A stretch of 64,000 nucleotides of DNA from Marivita hallyeonensis (GTDB taxonomy: Bacteria > Pseudomonadota > Alphaproteobacteria > Rhodobacterales > Rhodobacteraceae). The stretch spans positions 62,001 to 126,000 of the forward strand of contig NZ_FQXC01000004.1 in the NCBI RefSeq assembly GCF_900129875.1. Direction: 5' to 3'. Positions 24,921 through 33,021 of the stretch are shown here, piece after piece. Made by a program: the position numbers and the translations under genes. Below the pieces are notes generated by a model. It ran no database searches. It saw only the letters and a program-made list of their open reading frames with translations, and was not told the origin of the DNA. Position 1 is the first letter of the stretch. Each line of letters begins with the position of its first letter.

Positions 24921-26023
24921 GCGTAAACGCCGCCACCCTGTCAGCTGGCGACGCGCTTGAGGTGCTGTCAGCCGCCTGGGACGCACAGGTCACCGGTGGT
25001 CTGACGACGTCCTGGATGCTGCACGGGCGACCCGGCGTCGGCAAGACCCAGCTCGTCCAGACCCTCGCCCAGCAACGCGACGCAGAACTGTACGATATCC
25101 GCCTCACGACCATCGAACCGCAGGACCTGCGCGGCCTTCCCTACTACGATCACGAGACCAAGAAGACGCTCTGGTACCGTCCCGAGGACTTGCCGGACGC
25201 CCCGGACCGGCCTGCGGTCCTGTTTCTGGACGAACTGACCGCCGCTTCTCCGTATCTCCAACCCACCGTCTACGGTCTCTTGCAGGAGCGCCGCGTCGGA
25301 CGGCATCGCCTGCCGGACAGTGTTTTCATCGTCGCGGCCGGCAATACGGTGGAAGACGGCGCGATTGCCTACGAGATGGGAACGGCCCTGTCTGATCGAC
25401 TGGTGCACCTGCATGTCAAAGCCAGCGCGAAAGACTGGCTGGAACGGTATGCCGTGGATCAACGCCTGCATCCGGCCGTGACAGCCTTCCTGCGCGCGCG
25501 TCCCGATTTGCTCGACACCACCGAGGACACCCTGCGGCGGGGCGACATGATTGCCTGCACCCCGCGATCGTGGGAACGCGTCAGCCAGATCATGCACGCC
25601 ATCCCGGATCGGCGCATGCGCGACGCCATGGTCGCCGGTACGATCGGTATCGCCCCTGCGGCGGATTTCGCCCGCGTGGCGGATGAACTGGACAGCATGG
25701 TCACCGTCGCCGACCTGCTGCAGACCCCACGCAGCAAAAGACCGGAATTGTACCCGACATCGATGAATGGCCTTGTCGGCCTGATCTACGGGCTTGTCGC
25801 CCAGACCGACGCAGAGACCATCAAGGGCACCATCGAAGTGATGGCCGACATCCGCAGTCTGAAAAGCGATGCCGTATCCGCCCTGCCCCTCGCCGAACTG
25901 ACCAGCTTTGGGTTCGAGCTTCTGATCCGCAAGGCGCTGGCCAACGGGCTGGAGGATGGCTTCCGCGGATCGGACGCCTACGCCCAGTACGCGGCCGAAC
26001 GGGCAAAAGCCGAGGCCGGTTGA
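24917..26023 (+). CDS. MoxR-family AAA+ ATPase
   Basis: This 368-residue cytoplasmic AAA+ ATPase has Walker A GRPGVGKTQ (near residue 38), Walker B VLFLDELTAA (~100), sensor-1 region VFIVAAGNTVEDGA (~135) and a C-terminal lid domain. MoxR ATPases work with VWA-domain proteins to insert metals or to activate or remodel target complexes. Its immediate partner is the VWA-like gene that starts at its stop codon. Target unknown. Confidence 0.9.
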   Translation: MSVNAATLSAGDALEVLSAAWDAQVTGGLTTSWMLHGRPGVGKTQLVQTLAQQRDAELYDIRLTTIEPQDLRGLPYYDHETKKTLWYRPEDLPDAPDRPAVLFLDELTAASPYLQPTVYGLLQERRVGRHRLPDSVFIVAAGNTVEDGAIAYEMGTALSDRLVHLHVKASAKDWLERYAVDQRLHPAVTAFLRARPDLLDTTEDTLRRGDMIACTPRSWERVSQIMHAIPDRRMRDAMVAGTIGIAPAADFARVADELDSMVTVADLLQTPRSKRPELYPTSMNGLVGLIYGLVAQTDAETIKGTIEVMADIRSLKSDAVSALPLAELTSFGFELLIRKALANGLEDGFRGSDAYAQYAAERAKAEAG

Positions 26024-26025
26024 GC

Positions 26026-27246
26026 ATGCGCCCGAGCCACAGTCGCCGAGCCCAAACCGCGCTGTCACACATGGCCGAGGTCGACCCGGCCGTGGCGGCT
26101 TTGGCCCTTTGGTGCGCGCATCGCGACCATGATGACCCAACCTGCACCCAGGGGGATACGATCCTCTACGGTCCCGAGTTCGAGGCGCTGTCTGTTCCCG
26201 AACAAATCGGCCTTGCCGCCCATCATGTGCTGCACGTCGCCCTGCGCCATAGCGCGCGGCAGACCGAAATGGCTTCGCGGCTCGGACGGAAATTCAAACC
26301 GCTGCTCTACAACCTCGCGAGCGATGCCATCGTGAACGAGGCGCTTCTCAACGGAAACCACGCCCTGCCACGCCCTGCAGTACGCGCCAAGGAGCTCATT
26401 GAATTGCTGCCCGGTCTGGACACCGTGGCTCCGGACATCCTTGGGGATTGGGACACCGATCGCCTTTACCACGCATTGGCGCGTCCGCGAGACGGGGATC
26501 CCTCCGAAACAAACCCGGCCATCGAGGATTATCTGCTCAAACGCCGGTTTGCGCCGGACCTGACCGCGGAAGGTACGTACGAGAGCCAAAGCGACGTCTG
26601 GTCGTCCCGCGTGGACCAGGCGCTCGACATGGGTCGATCTGGCGGGATAGGCATTGGCGTATCGCTTGCGCGGTTCGCGGACCTCCCACAGTCGCGAACA
26701 CCGTGGGAACTGCGTTTGCGGCGCTTGCTGCTGAAGGCAGCGAGCGATGTGCCGCGCGTGTCACATCGGCGGCCCTCGTCCCGGTGGATCGCCAGCGATG
26801 CGCAGGCGCGACAGAGCGGCACTCGGACGCCCGCTTTTGAACCCGGAATGACGCGCGACATCCGTCGCCCGCGCCTTGCCATCGCCCTCGACACATCAAG
26901 CTCCGTCACCGATAGGCAGCTTGACCTCTTCGCCAGCGAAGCGGTCGGGATCCAGCGGCGGACCACTGCGGAACTGCACCTTCTCGCGTTCGACACCGAA
27001 GTCCACACGCACCAGCGGTTCGACCACGCAGACGACCTGACCCGGATCGACATGCGGCGTGGTGGCGGCACATCTTTCGACCCCGTCATCGCGAAGGCCG
27101 GTCAACTCGACCCGTCCTTGCTGATCGTCCTGACCGACCTTGAAGCTCCGCTGGGACCGCAACCCGGCTTCCCGGTGATCTGGGCGGTGCCATCCGCCGT
27201 CACGCGCGCTCCATCATTTGGGACGGTTCTGAGTATGCAGCACTAG
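26026..27246 (+). CDS. VWA-like / DUF2201 putative metallopeptidase
   Basis: This ~406-residue partner of the MoxR ATPase has an N-terminal region with AAHHVLHVALRH (HxxxH, metallopeptidase-like, residues ~65-75) and a C-terminal VWA-like domain with a MIDAS-type DTSSS (in LAIALDTSSSVTDRQL) and the IVLTDLEAP strand. The ATG at 26026 is used; a TTG at 26020 overlaps the previous stop and is equally possible. The family is often found as the third gene of such modules; its substrate is unknown, and catalytic activity is not demonstrated by the HxxxH motif alone. Confidence 0.87.
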   Translation: MRPSHSRRAQTALSHMAEVDPAVAALALWCAHRDHDDPTCTQGDTILYGPEFEALSVPEQIGLAAHHVLHVALRHSARQTEMASRLGRKFKPLLYNLASDAIVNEALLNGNHALPRPAVRAKELIELLPGLDTVAPDILGDWDTDRLYHALARPRDGDPSETNPAIEDYLLKRRFAPDLTAEGTYESQSDVWSSRVDQALDMGRSGGIGIGVSLARFADLPQSRTPWELRLRRLLLKAASDVPRVSHRRPSSRWIASDAQARQSGTRTPAFEPGMTRDIRRPRLAIALDTSSSVTDRQLDLFASEAVGIQRRTTAELHLLAFDTEVHTHQRFDHADDLTRIDMRRGGGTSFDPVIAKAGQLDPSLLIVLTDLEAPLGPQPGFPVIWAVPSAVTRAPSFGTVLSMQH

Positions 27247-27247
27247 C

Positions 27248-27275
27248 CGCGATGTGTCGGCGCGCCGACATCGCG
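27248..27275 (+). terminator. Hairpin after the VWA gene
   Basis: An interrupted stem (CGCGAT..ATCGCG outside, GTCGGC-GC-GCCGAC inside, with a two-base bulge) lies two bases after the VWA stop. No T-tract follows, so it may stabilise the 3' end or act as a weak terminator. Confidence 0.4.
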
Positions 27276-27369
27276 CAGATTGCAAAAACTTCAGAGATCG
27301 CGCACGATCGAGATCCAAACACATTATTGCGTGACGGGCCTCAATCGGCTCAAGACGGAGAAGATTTCC

Positions 27370-27690
27370 ATGCCTTCATTCACAAAACTCGCCCTCGGTT
27401 TGATCGCCAGCGCTGCTCTGACCGCCTGCGTCGAAGATACTGGGGATGCGGCCCCTCCGGCGGCCACACCTGCAGCAAGCAGTTTCTCTACGCCGGAAGA
27501 ACGGGCCTGCCTGCGCGATGTAGCGTCGACGACGGGCAACAGTGACGTCTACGTCGTCTCGTCGGAATTCAGCCAGGCCGGCACGAATGTGACGATTGGC
27601 GTTGGATCGACAGGTCGTTGGAGCTGTACCGCGTTCTCTGACGGGACAACCGCGAATATCATGTCCACAACGGGTGAAGGGTTCCTCTAG
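27370..27690 (+). CDS. Small lipoprotein
   Basis: This 106-residue exported protein has the N-terminus MPSFTKLALGLIASAALTAC, a lipoprotein signal with lipobox LTAC (lipidated Cys at residue 20). A low-complexity Ala/Pro/Thr linker (~26-40) precedes a small domain with two cysteines (ERACLRD, WSCTAFSD) that could form a disulfide and resembles the short domains of envelope lipoproteins. The start has a GGAG site six bases upstream; an in-frame upstream extension lacks a site. Function unknown. Confidence 0.8.
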   Translation: MPSFTKLALGLIASAALTACVEDTGDAAPPAATPAASSFSTPEERACLRDVASTTGNSDVYVVSSEFSQAGTNVTIGVGSTGRWSCTAFSDGTTANIMSTTGEGFL

Positions 27691-27695
27691 CCTTA

Positions 27696-27719
27696 GAGGG
27701 CGCTCGACCACGCGCCCTC
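27696..27719 (+). terminator. Terminator after the lipoprotein gene
   Basis: Stem GAGGGCGC / GCGCCCTC with an eight-base loop, followed by ACAAAATTTTC, begins six bases after the stop. The T-tract is short but correctly placed. Confidence 0.7.
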
Positions 27720-27741
27720 ACAAAATTTTCTAGAGAGCCCC

Positions 27742-27765
27742 CAGAATCTTCGTACGAAGATTCTG
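27742..27765. repeat. Perfect 24-base palindrome
   Basis: Half-site CAGAATCTTCGT is followed directly by its exact complement ACGAAGATTCTG, with no spacer. It lies between the lipoprotein terminator and the 3' end of tRNA-Leu. A chance palindrome of this length is very unlikely. Confidence 0.85.
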
Positions 27766-27845
27766 CAGCGCGACCAGTAAATTTTGAATGGACGCACGTC
27801 GTGTTTCACACGCCGTGCGGCCCAATCGTCAAAGAAAGAAAACCG

Positions 27846-27931
27846 TGGTGCCCAAGGTGAGACTCGAACTCACACGCCCGTGAAGGCGGGGGATTTTGAA
27901 TCCCCTGCGTCTACCATTCCGCCACTTGGGC
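27846..27931 (-). tRNA. tRNA-Leu, anticodon CAA
   Basis: On the minus strand it begins GCCCAAG and ends CTTGGGC-ACCA (CCA encoded). The anticodon stem GGGGA/TCCCC encloses loop TTCAAAA with CAA at 34-36. The long class II variable arm (CGCC..GGCG type) and a T-arm with GTTCGAGTC confirm leucine identity. It is 86 bases including CCA and is single copy in this window. Confidence 0.96.
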
Positions 27932-28051
27932 CACGTCCGTTTCCTATCCAAGCTGCCACACCTCGTCCAGCGCAAAAACGCAGGACGCGCCGTGGGCTTG
28001 ACCACCTCGGAAGCGCGTGGTCTTAGCCATCTCAACACGCGCGGAGCGATC

Positions 28052-28630
28052 ATGATACGACGCCTATACGACTGGACCATGTCCCTCGCGGATCACCCAA
28101 AGGCCCTTTGGGTCCTGGCTTGCGTGGCGTTCATCGAAAGCTCTGTCTTTCCCATTCCGCCCGACGTCCTGATGATCCCCATGATCCTCGCCCGGCCGTC
28201 GCGGGCCTGGCTGATCGCTCTGGTGGCGACCGTGTCCTCCGTCCTCGGCGGCCTTCTGGGCTACGGGATCGGCTTCTTTTTCTACGAAGCCATCGGAGAG
28301 CCGATTCTGAGTGCGCTTGGCAAAGCAGACGCCATGGCCGAATTCAATGACCGCTTCAATGGAGTGGGTTTTTGGGCGGTCCTGATCGCGGGGATCACCC
28401 CCTTTCCCTACAAGGTCATCACGATCATGTCGGGCTGGACCGCGATGCCGCTCGCGACATTTGTCGTCACCTCGATCATCGCCCGGGCGTTCCGGTTCTT
28501 CATCGTCGCCAGCCTGCTTCGGGCCTTCGGGGCTCCGGTCCGACAATTCATCGAAAAGCAGTTGGGCCTTGTTTTCACGCTCTTCGTGCTGTTGTTGATT
28601 GGCGGGTTCTACGTCGTGAGGTTCCTGTGA
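28052..28630 (+). CDS. DedA/YqaA-family membrane protein
   Basis: This 192-residue inner-membrane protein of the SNARE-associated (DedA/VTT) superfamily, YqaA-like, contains the typical ESSVFPIPPDVLMIPMIL block (residues ~25-43), the loop GITPFPYKVITIMSGW (~110-125), and about four to five hydrophobic segments. Related proteins are lipid scramblases or flippases, for instance for polyprenyl-phosphate carriers. The ATG at 28052 has GGAG upstream; the in-frame extension overlaps the tRNA and is rejected. Its stop overlaps the next start (GTGA). Confidence 0.9.
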   Translation: MIRRLYDWTMSLADHPKALWVLACVAFIESSVFPIPPDVLMIPMILARPSRAWLIALVATVSSVLGGLLGYGIGFFFYEAIGEPILSALGKADAMAEFNDRFNGVGFWAVLIAGITPFPYKVITIMSGWTAMPLATFVVTSIIARAFRFFIVASLLRAFGAPVRQFIEKQLGLVFTLFVLLLIGGFYVVRFL

Positions 28631-29094
28631 CGCTCAATCGGAAATCACTGATGCTGATTGCCGCCGGTGGATCATTGGCGTTGATGCTTGGCGCTTTTGC
28701 CTTTCAGTATCTTGGCGGTCTTCCGCCGTGCAAATTATGCATCTGGCAACGCTATCCGCATGTGATCGCCATCGGCATCGGCCTCATCGCGCTGCGCTTT
28801 GGCAATGCCCTACTGGCCTGGCTCGGTGCTCTTGCCGCATTCGCGACCGCCGCGATTGGCGGGTATCACACCGGCGTCGAACGCGGCTGGTGGGAGGGTC
28901 CCACCACATGCTCTGCCGGTCCCATTGGTGGGCTTTCGACGGATGAGCTTTTCGACCAGATCATGAATGCCCCGCTCGTGCGCTGCGACGAGGTGCCGTG
29001 GGAATTGTTCAGCCTGTCCATGGCAAGCTGGAACATGATCGTATCGCTGGGTCTCATGGCACTCTGGATCGCCGCAGCGCGCAAGTCCGCCTAG
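28627..29094 (+). CDS. DsbB-family disulfide bond formation protein
   Basis: This 155-residue four-helix inner-membrane protein reoxidises periplasmic thiol oxidases with quinone. The redox CxxC is in PPCKLCIWQRYPH (residues ~36-48). A second pair of cysteines lies in the periplasmic loop (TTCSAG and LVRCDE, ~97-120), as expected for DsbB. It starts at GTG 28627 overlapping the DedA-like stop, so it is co-translated with it; an upstream in-frame extension lies wholly inside that gene. No DsbA gene is nearby. Confidence 0.92.
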   Translation: MTLNRKSLMLIAAGGSLALMLGAFAFQYLGGLPPCKLCIWQRYPHVIAIGIGLIALRFGNALLAWLGALAAFATAAIGGYHTGVERGWWEGPTTCSAGPIGGLSTDELFDQIMNAPLVRCDEVPWELFSLSMASWNMIVSLGLMALWIAAARKSA

Positions 29095-29516
29095 GTCCGC
29101 TTTCGCGTGGACAGCAGCAGAGACGTTTCCGACTGCGTGACGCCGTCGAACTTCCGGATCTCGAACAGAACGGCGTCAAGCGCTTCGAGCGTCTCCGTCC
29201 CCAGTTCTGCGATGATATCCCATCTGCCATTGGTCGAGTGCACGGCGCGCACCTGTGGCAATCCCGAAAGCTGCCGGATGATGCGGTCGGTCCCGCGGCC
29301 CTCGATGCCGATCATCATCAGGGCCCGCACCGGGTCTTGCGCCACGTCCTCTTTCAGGACCACGGTGTAACCGACGATATCGCCAGTCTCGCGCAACCGG
29401 TCCAACCGCGCACGTATCGTCGCGCGGGACATATGCAACATCGTTGCGAGGTCAGAGACCGACGCACGTCCATTGTGGCGAAGGGCCGAGATCAACTGTC
29501 GATCTGTTTTGTCCAT
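29091..29516 (-). CDS. Lrp/AsnC-family transcriptional regulator
   Basis: This 141-residue regulator has an N-terminal helix-turn-helix (MDKTDRQLISALRHNGRASVSDLATMLHMSRATIRARLDRL) and a C-terminal RAM ligand-binding domain with VRALMMIGIEG and VRAVHSTNGRWDIIAELG. The ATG at 29516 gives the family-typical start; a TTG three codons upstream is less likely. It is divergent from the arginase-ornithine cyclodeaminase operon, so it is probably its amino-acid-responsive regulator. It overlaps the convergent dsbB-like gene end by four bases. Confidence 0.93.
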   Translation of the reverse strand: MDKTDRQLISALRHNGRASVSDLATMLHMSRATIRARLDRLRETGDIVGYTVVLKEDVAQDPVRALMMIGIEGRGTDRIIRQLSGLPQVRAVHSTNGRWDIIAELGTETLEALDAVLFEIRKFDGVTQSETSLLLSTRKRT

Positions 29517-29532
29517 AGTGACCAATCTCTAT

Positions 29533-29560
29533 TCTCATTTCGACAAGTTGTATCTCATTT
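29533..29560. promoter_or_regulatory. Candidate Lrp-type operator (direct repeats) in the Lrp/arginase gap
   Basis: The octamer TCTCATTT occurs at 29533-29540 and 29553-29560, a period of exactly 20 bases (two helical turns), in the A/T-rich divergent control region. Same-face repeats suit the multimeric binding of Lrp/AsnC proteins. Inference only. Confidence 0.4.
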
Positions 29561-29633
29561 TGCGCACTCTGACCACTTCTCTGCTTCCCGCATTGCAACA
29601 TATGAGCGTGTGAAACAGAGAACGGACTGAACC

Positions 29634-30557
29634 ATGGATTCGAAAAGCATCGTCCTCGTCGGCGCACCGATGGATTGCGGAAAGGCGCGCAAAGGCTGTC
29701 TCATGGGGCCGGACGCCTATCGCACGGCTGGCATCGCACGCGCTTTGACGGATCTCGGGCATCACGTGACCGATGCCGGGGACGTGACCCCCGATGCCAA
29801 CGACATCCCGGATCGGGATGGCCTGATAAACTTGGGCGAAACCATCGGCTGGACCACAGCGCTGATGCGCGCGGCCGAGAGCGCGATGGCGACGGGTCTG
29901 CCCATCTTCATGGGTGGGGACCATGCCTTGTCCCTCGGCACCGTTCCGGGCGTGGCGGCACACGCGGCCAAATCCGGTCAGCCGCAGTTCGTGCTTTGGC
30001 TGGACGCCCATAGCGATTTCAACACTCTGGAGACCACGGCCTCCGGCAACCTGCACGGCACACCCCTGGCTTACGCCACGGGTCAAAGAGGGTTCGAAGG
30101 GTTCCCCGACCTGCCCGTCACAGTGCCCGCCAGCCAGACCTGCATCATCGGACTGCGCTCCGTCGATCTGCCCGAGCGCGCCTTGATGGAACAAACAGAT
30201 GTGCGCGGCTACGACATGCGCGCGATGGACGAACATGGTGTGGCGGCACTTTTGGTGCCCTTCCTCGACGACGTGGCCAAGGCCGGTGGCGCGCTGCATG
30301 TCTCGCTTGACGTCGACTTCATCGACCCGACGCACGCGCCTGCGGTCGGCACCACGGTTCCCGGCGGCGCCACGGTGCGCGAGGCGCATCTTGTCATGGA
30401 ACTGCTCTGCGACAGCGGTCTGATGACCTCGCTCGATCTGGTGGAGTTGAACCCGATGCTCGACGAACGCGGGCGCACGGCACATCTGATGGTCGATCTC
30501 GCGGCATCTGCCCTTGGTCGACGGATCTTCGACCGCCCCACCCCCCGAATGATGTGA
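29634..30557 (+). CDS. rocF: Arginase
   Basis: This 307-residue ureohydrolase should hydrolyse arginine to ornithine and urea with a binuclear manganese site. Metal ligands are visible in GGDHALSLG (His), VLWLDAHSDFN (Asp-x-His-x-x-x-Asp pattern) and HVSLDVDFIDP (Asp-x-Asp), plus the ELNPMLDERGRTA block near the end. The next gene is ornithine cyclodeaminase, which favours arginase over agmatinase. It is divergent from the Lrp-type regulator. Confidence 0.95.
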   Translation: MDSKSIVLVGAPMDCGKARKGCLMGPDAYRTAGIARALTDLGHHVTDAGDVTPDANDIPDRDGLINLGETIGWTTALMRAAESAMATGLPIFMGGDHALSLGTVPGVAAHAAKSGQPQFVLWLDAHSDFNTLETTASGNLHGTPLAYATGQRGFEGFPDLPVTVPASQTCIIGLRSVDLPERALMEQTDVRGYDMRAMDEHGVAALLVPFLDDVAKAGGALHVSLDVDFIDPTHAPAVGTTVPGGATVREAHLVMELLCDSGLMTSLDLVELNPMLDERGRTAHLMVDLAASALGRRIFDRPTPRMM

Positions 30558-30565
30558 GGTCCACG

Positions 30566-31606
30566 ATGCAACCGTCAGACAAGGCGCTCGTCCCGTTCGT
30601 GTCGGTCGACCACATGATGCAGCTTATCCATCGCGTTGGTCTGCCCGAGATGATCCGCCGGATCGCGGATGCCATCGAGGACGACTTCCGCCGCTGGGAA
30701 AGCTTCGACAAGACGCCCCGCGTCGCCGCGCACAGCCCTGTTGGCGTGATCGAACTCATGCCCACCGCAAATGACACGCAATACGCATTCAAATACGTGA
30801 ACGGTCACCCGAAGAATACGGCTGAGGGTTTGCAAACGGTCACCGCGTTTGGGCTGCTGGCCGATGTGGACACGGGCTATCCGGTGCTCTTGTCCGAGAT
30901 GACGATGCTCACCGCTCTGCGCACGGCTGCGATGTCGGCGCTGGTCGCGAAACACCTCGCGCCAAAGGGGGCCGACACGATGGCGATGATCGGCAACGGC
31001 GCGCAGGCGGAGTTTCAGAGCATCGCCATGCAGACCATCTGCGGGATCACCACGGTGCGTCTCTACGACAACGACCCGGACGCGACGCGAAAATGTGCAA
31101 CCAACCTCACCGGAACCGGTTTGACGGTGGTGCCCTGCGCCACCGCGGAAGACGCCATCGAAGGTGCACAGATCCTGACGACCTGCACCGCGGACAAGCA
31201 ATACGCAACGATCCTGACCGACAACATGGTCGGCAGCGGCGTCCACATCAACGCCATCGGAGGCGACTGCCCCGGCAAGACGGAACTGGCCGAGGCCATC
31301 CTGCACCGGTCATCGATCTTTGTGGAATACCCGCCGCAGACGCGGGTCGAGGGGGAAATCCAGCAGTTGGACCCGGATCACCCGGTGACGGAATTGTGGA
31401 CGGTCTTCAGCGGTGCGCATCCCGGACGCCGCGATGCGCGTGAGATCACGCTTTTCGACAGCGTGGGTTTCGCCATCGAGGACTTCTCGGCCCTGCGCGT
31501 GGTTCATGCGCTGACGGTGGAAACCGGTCTCAACCTGCCGTTGGACTTGCTGGCAGACCCGGACAATCCGCGCGACCTCTACGGTATGTTGATGCGGGCG
31601 GGATAG
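30566..31606 (+). CDS. ocd: Ornithine cyclodeaminase
   Basis: This 346-residue NAD-dependent enzyme converts ornithine to proline and ammonia; with arginase it forms a two-step arginine-to-proline route. The Rossmann motif region is MAMIGNGAQAEFQSIAM (near residue 135). Family blocks LTALRTAAMSALVAKHLA and INAIGGDCPGKTEL are present. The ATG at 30566 has GAGG six bases upstream; a GTG at 30554 overlaps the arginase stop but lacks a site. The gap after this gene to dctD (convergent) is about 76 bases. Confidence 0.95.
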   Translation: MQPSDKALVPFVSVDHMMQLIHRVGLPEMIRRIADAIEDDFRRWESFDKTPRVAAHSPVGVIELMPTANDTQYAFKYVNGHPKNTAEGLQTVTAFGLLADVDTGYPVLLSEMTMLTALRTAAMSALVAKHLAPKGADTMAMIGNGAQAEFQSIAMQTICGITTVRLYDNDPDATRKCATNLTGTGLTVVPCATAEDAIEGAQILTTCTADKQYATILTDNMVGSGVHINAIGGDCPGKTELAEAILHRSSIFVEYPPQTRVEGEIQQLDPDHPVTELWTVFSGAHPGRRDAREITLFDSVGFAIEDFSALRVVHALTVETGLNLPLDLLADPDNPRDLYGMLMRAG

Positions 31607-31682
31607 CGGAAGGGCTATCGAAAACCCTTCTCTAATCGGTATCGAAACGGCGTCGGAAAGCGCCGTCTATGGCGCTTTACAC

Positions 31683-33017
31683 TTATAGATAATCCGACCG
31701 CTGCAACCCGTATTTCGCCATCTTCTCGTTCAAGGTCCGGCGTGGCAGGCAAAGCTCCTCCATCACCGACGCAATCGACCCGCGATGGCGGCGCATCGTG
31801 TTGTCGATCAACATGCGTTCAAACGCCTCGACATATTCCTTGAGCGGCTTGCCCTCGGTCGTCATCACCGGCTGCATCTCGTCATGGTCGGACATCAGCA
31901 GCGACGCGATGGTCCCTGTGCCACGGCGCGACTGCAGCACCGCGCGTTCGGCCAAGTTGATGAGCTGACGCACATTTCCCGGCCACGGGGCCTGCAGAAG
32001 CTGGGCTGCCTCCTGCGCACTGACCTGCGGCGCGTCGCAGCCGTATTCGTCCGCGAACTGGTCCGCGAGAGCCGTAAAGAGCGTCAGGATATCCTCCCCG
32101 CGATTGCGCAAAGGCGGAGCGGTGATCTTGAGCGCCGCAAGGCGGTAGTATAGGTCCGGCCGAAGCGCGTCCTCGCAGGTGCGGCCTTCGTCCTGAAGGT
32201 TGCAGATAGCCACGATCCGCGTCTCGGGCGGGGTGCCCTGATCGTTGATCATCGTCAGCAGGCGCGCCTGCGCGGCATCCGACAGCGCTTCGATATCTTC
32301 CAGGACGAGCGTGCCGCCCCGTGCCTCTTCCACGGCAGGAAGGCGCACATCGTCCGGCTGCATCGGCCCGAAAAGACGGCGGATCAGCGTGTCCTCGTCC
32401 ATCGCGGCGCAGGAGATCAGAACGAATTTCTTGCCCGCGCGGCTGCCCACGGCATGAAGCGCATGGGCGACCAGCGTTTTACCCGTTCCGGTTTCCCCGT
32501 CGATCAGGACATGCCCGTCCGCCTGCCCCAGATCGAGGATGTCTTCGCGCAACCGCTCCATCGCGGGGCTGGCCCCGATGAGCTTGCGCATCATCTGGTT
32601 GCCGTCGCCCAGTTCTCGCCGCAGCGCCCGGTTATCGAGCGTCAAACGACGCGCATTGGTGGCTTTCTTGGCAAGGTCCGACATGCGGTCCGGGTTGAAC
32701 GGTTTCTCCAGAAAGTCGAACGCCCCGATCCGCATCGCCTCAACCGCAATCGGCACGTCGCCGTGGCCGGTAATCATGATCACCGGCAGCGCACTGTCCG
32801 ACCCCATGAGTTTGCGCAGAAGCTGGATGCCATCCATGCCCGGCATCTTGATATCGGAAATCACGATGCCCGGATAATCCGGTCCCAGCGTGCCCAACGC
32901 CTCTTCGGCGCTCGAGAACGTCTCGGTGTCATAGCCTGACAAGGCCAGCCACTGGCTGATGGACTGGCGCATGTCCTTTTCGTCGTCGACAATCGCAATC
33001 TTCATGGCTTTTCCCAT
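31683..33017 (-). CDS. dctD: DctD-type response regulator (NtrC family) lacking the GAFTGA motif
   Basis: This 444-residue response regulator has a receiver domain (IVDDEKDM, phospho-acceptor in IVISDIKMPGMDGI), an AAA+ domain with Walker A GETGTGKT, and PWPGNVRQLINLAERAV, then a Fis-type helix-turn-helix (HRGSIASVMEELCLPRRTLNEKM). In classic members the sigma-54 contact loop GAFTGA follows the 'ELFG' segment; here the sequence goes RRLFGPMQPDDVRLPAVEE, with no such motif. Walker B is LVLEDIEAL rather than LFLDEI. It may therefore regulate without sigma-54, as R. capsulatus NtrC does. A GCGGAG site precedes the ATG at 33017, inside the end of the kinase gene region. Confidence 0.88.
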   Translation of the reverse strand: MGKAMKIAIVDDEKDMRQSISQWLALSGYDTETFSSAEEALGTLGPDYPGIVISDIKMPGMDGIQLLRKLMGSDSALPVIMITGHGDVPIAVEAMRIGAFDFLEKPFNPDRMSDLAKKATNARRLTLDNRALRRELGDGNQMMRKLIGASPAMERLREDILDLGQADGHVLIDGETGTGKTLVAHALHAVGSRAGKKFVLISCAAMDEDTLIRRLFGPMQPDDVRLPAVEEARGGTLVLEDIEALSDAAQARLLTMINDQGTPPETRIVAICNLQDEGRTCEDALRPDLYYRLAALKITAPPLRNRGEDILTLFTALADQFADEYGCDAPQVSAQEAAQLLQAPWPGNVRQLINLAERAVLQSRRGTGTIASLLMSDHDEMQPVMTTEGKPLKEYVEAFERMLIDNTMRRHRGSIASVMEELCLPRRTLNEKMAKYGLQRSDYL

Positions 33018-33021
33018 GGGT

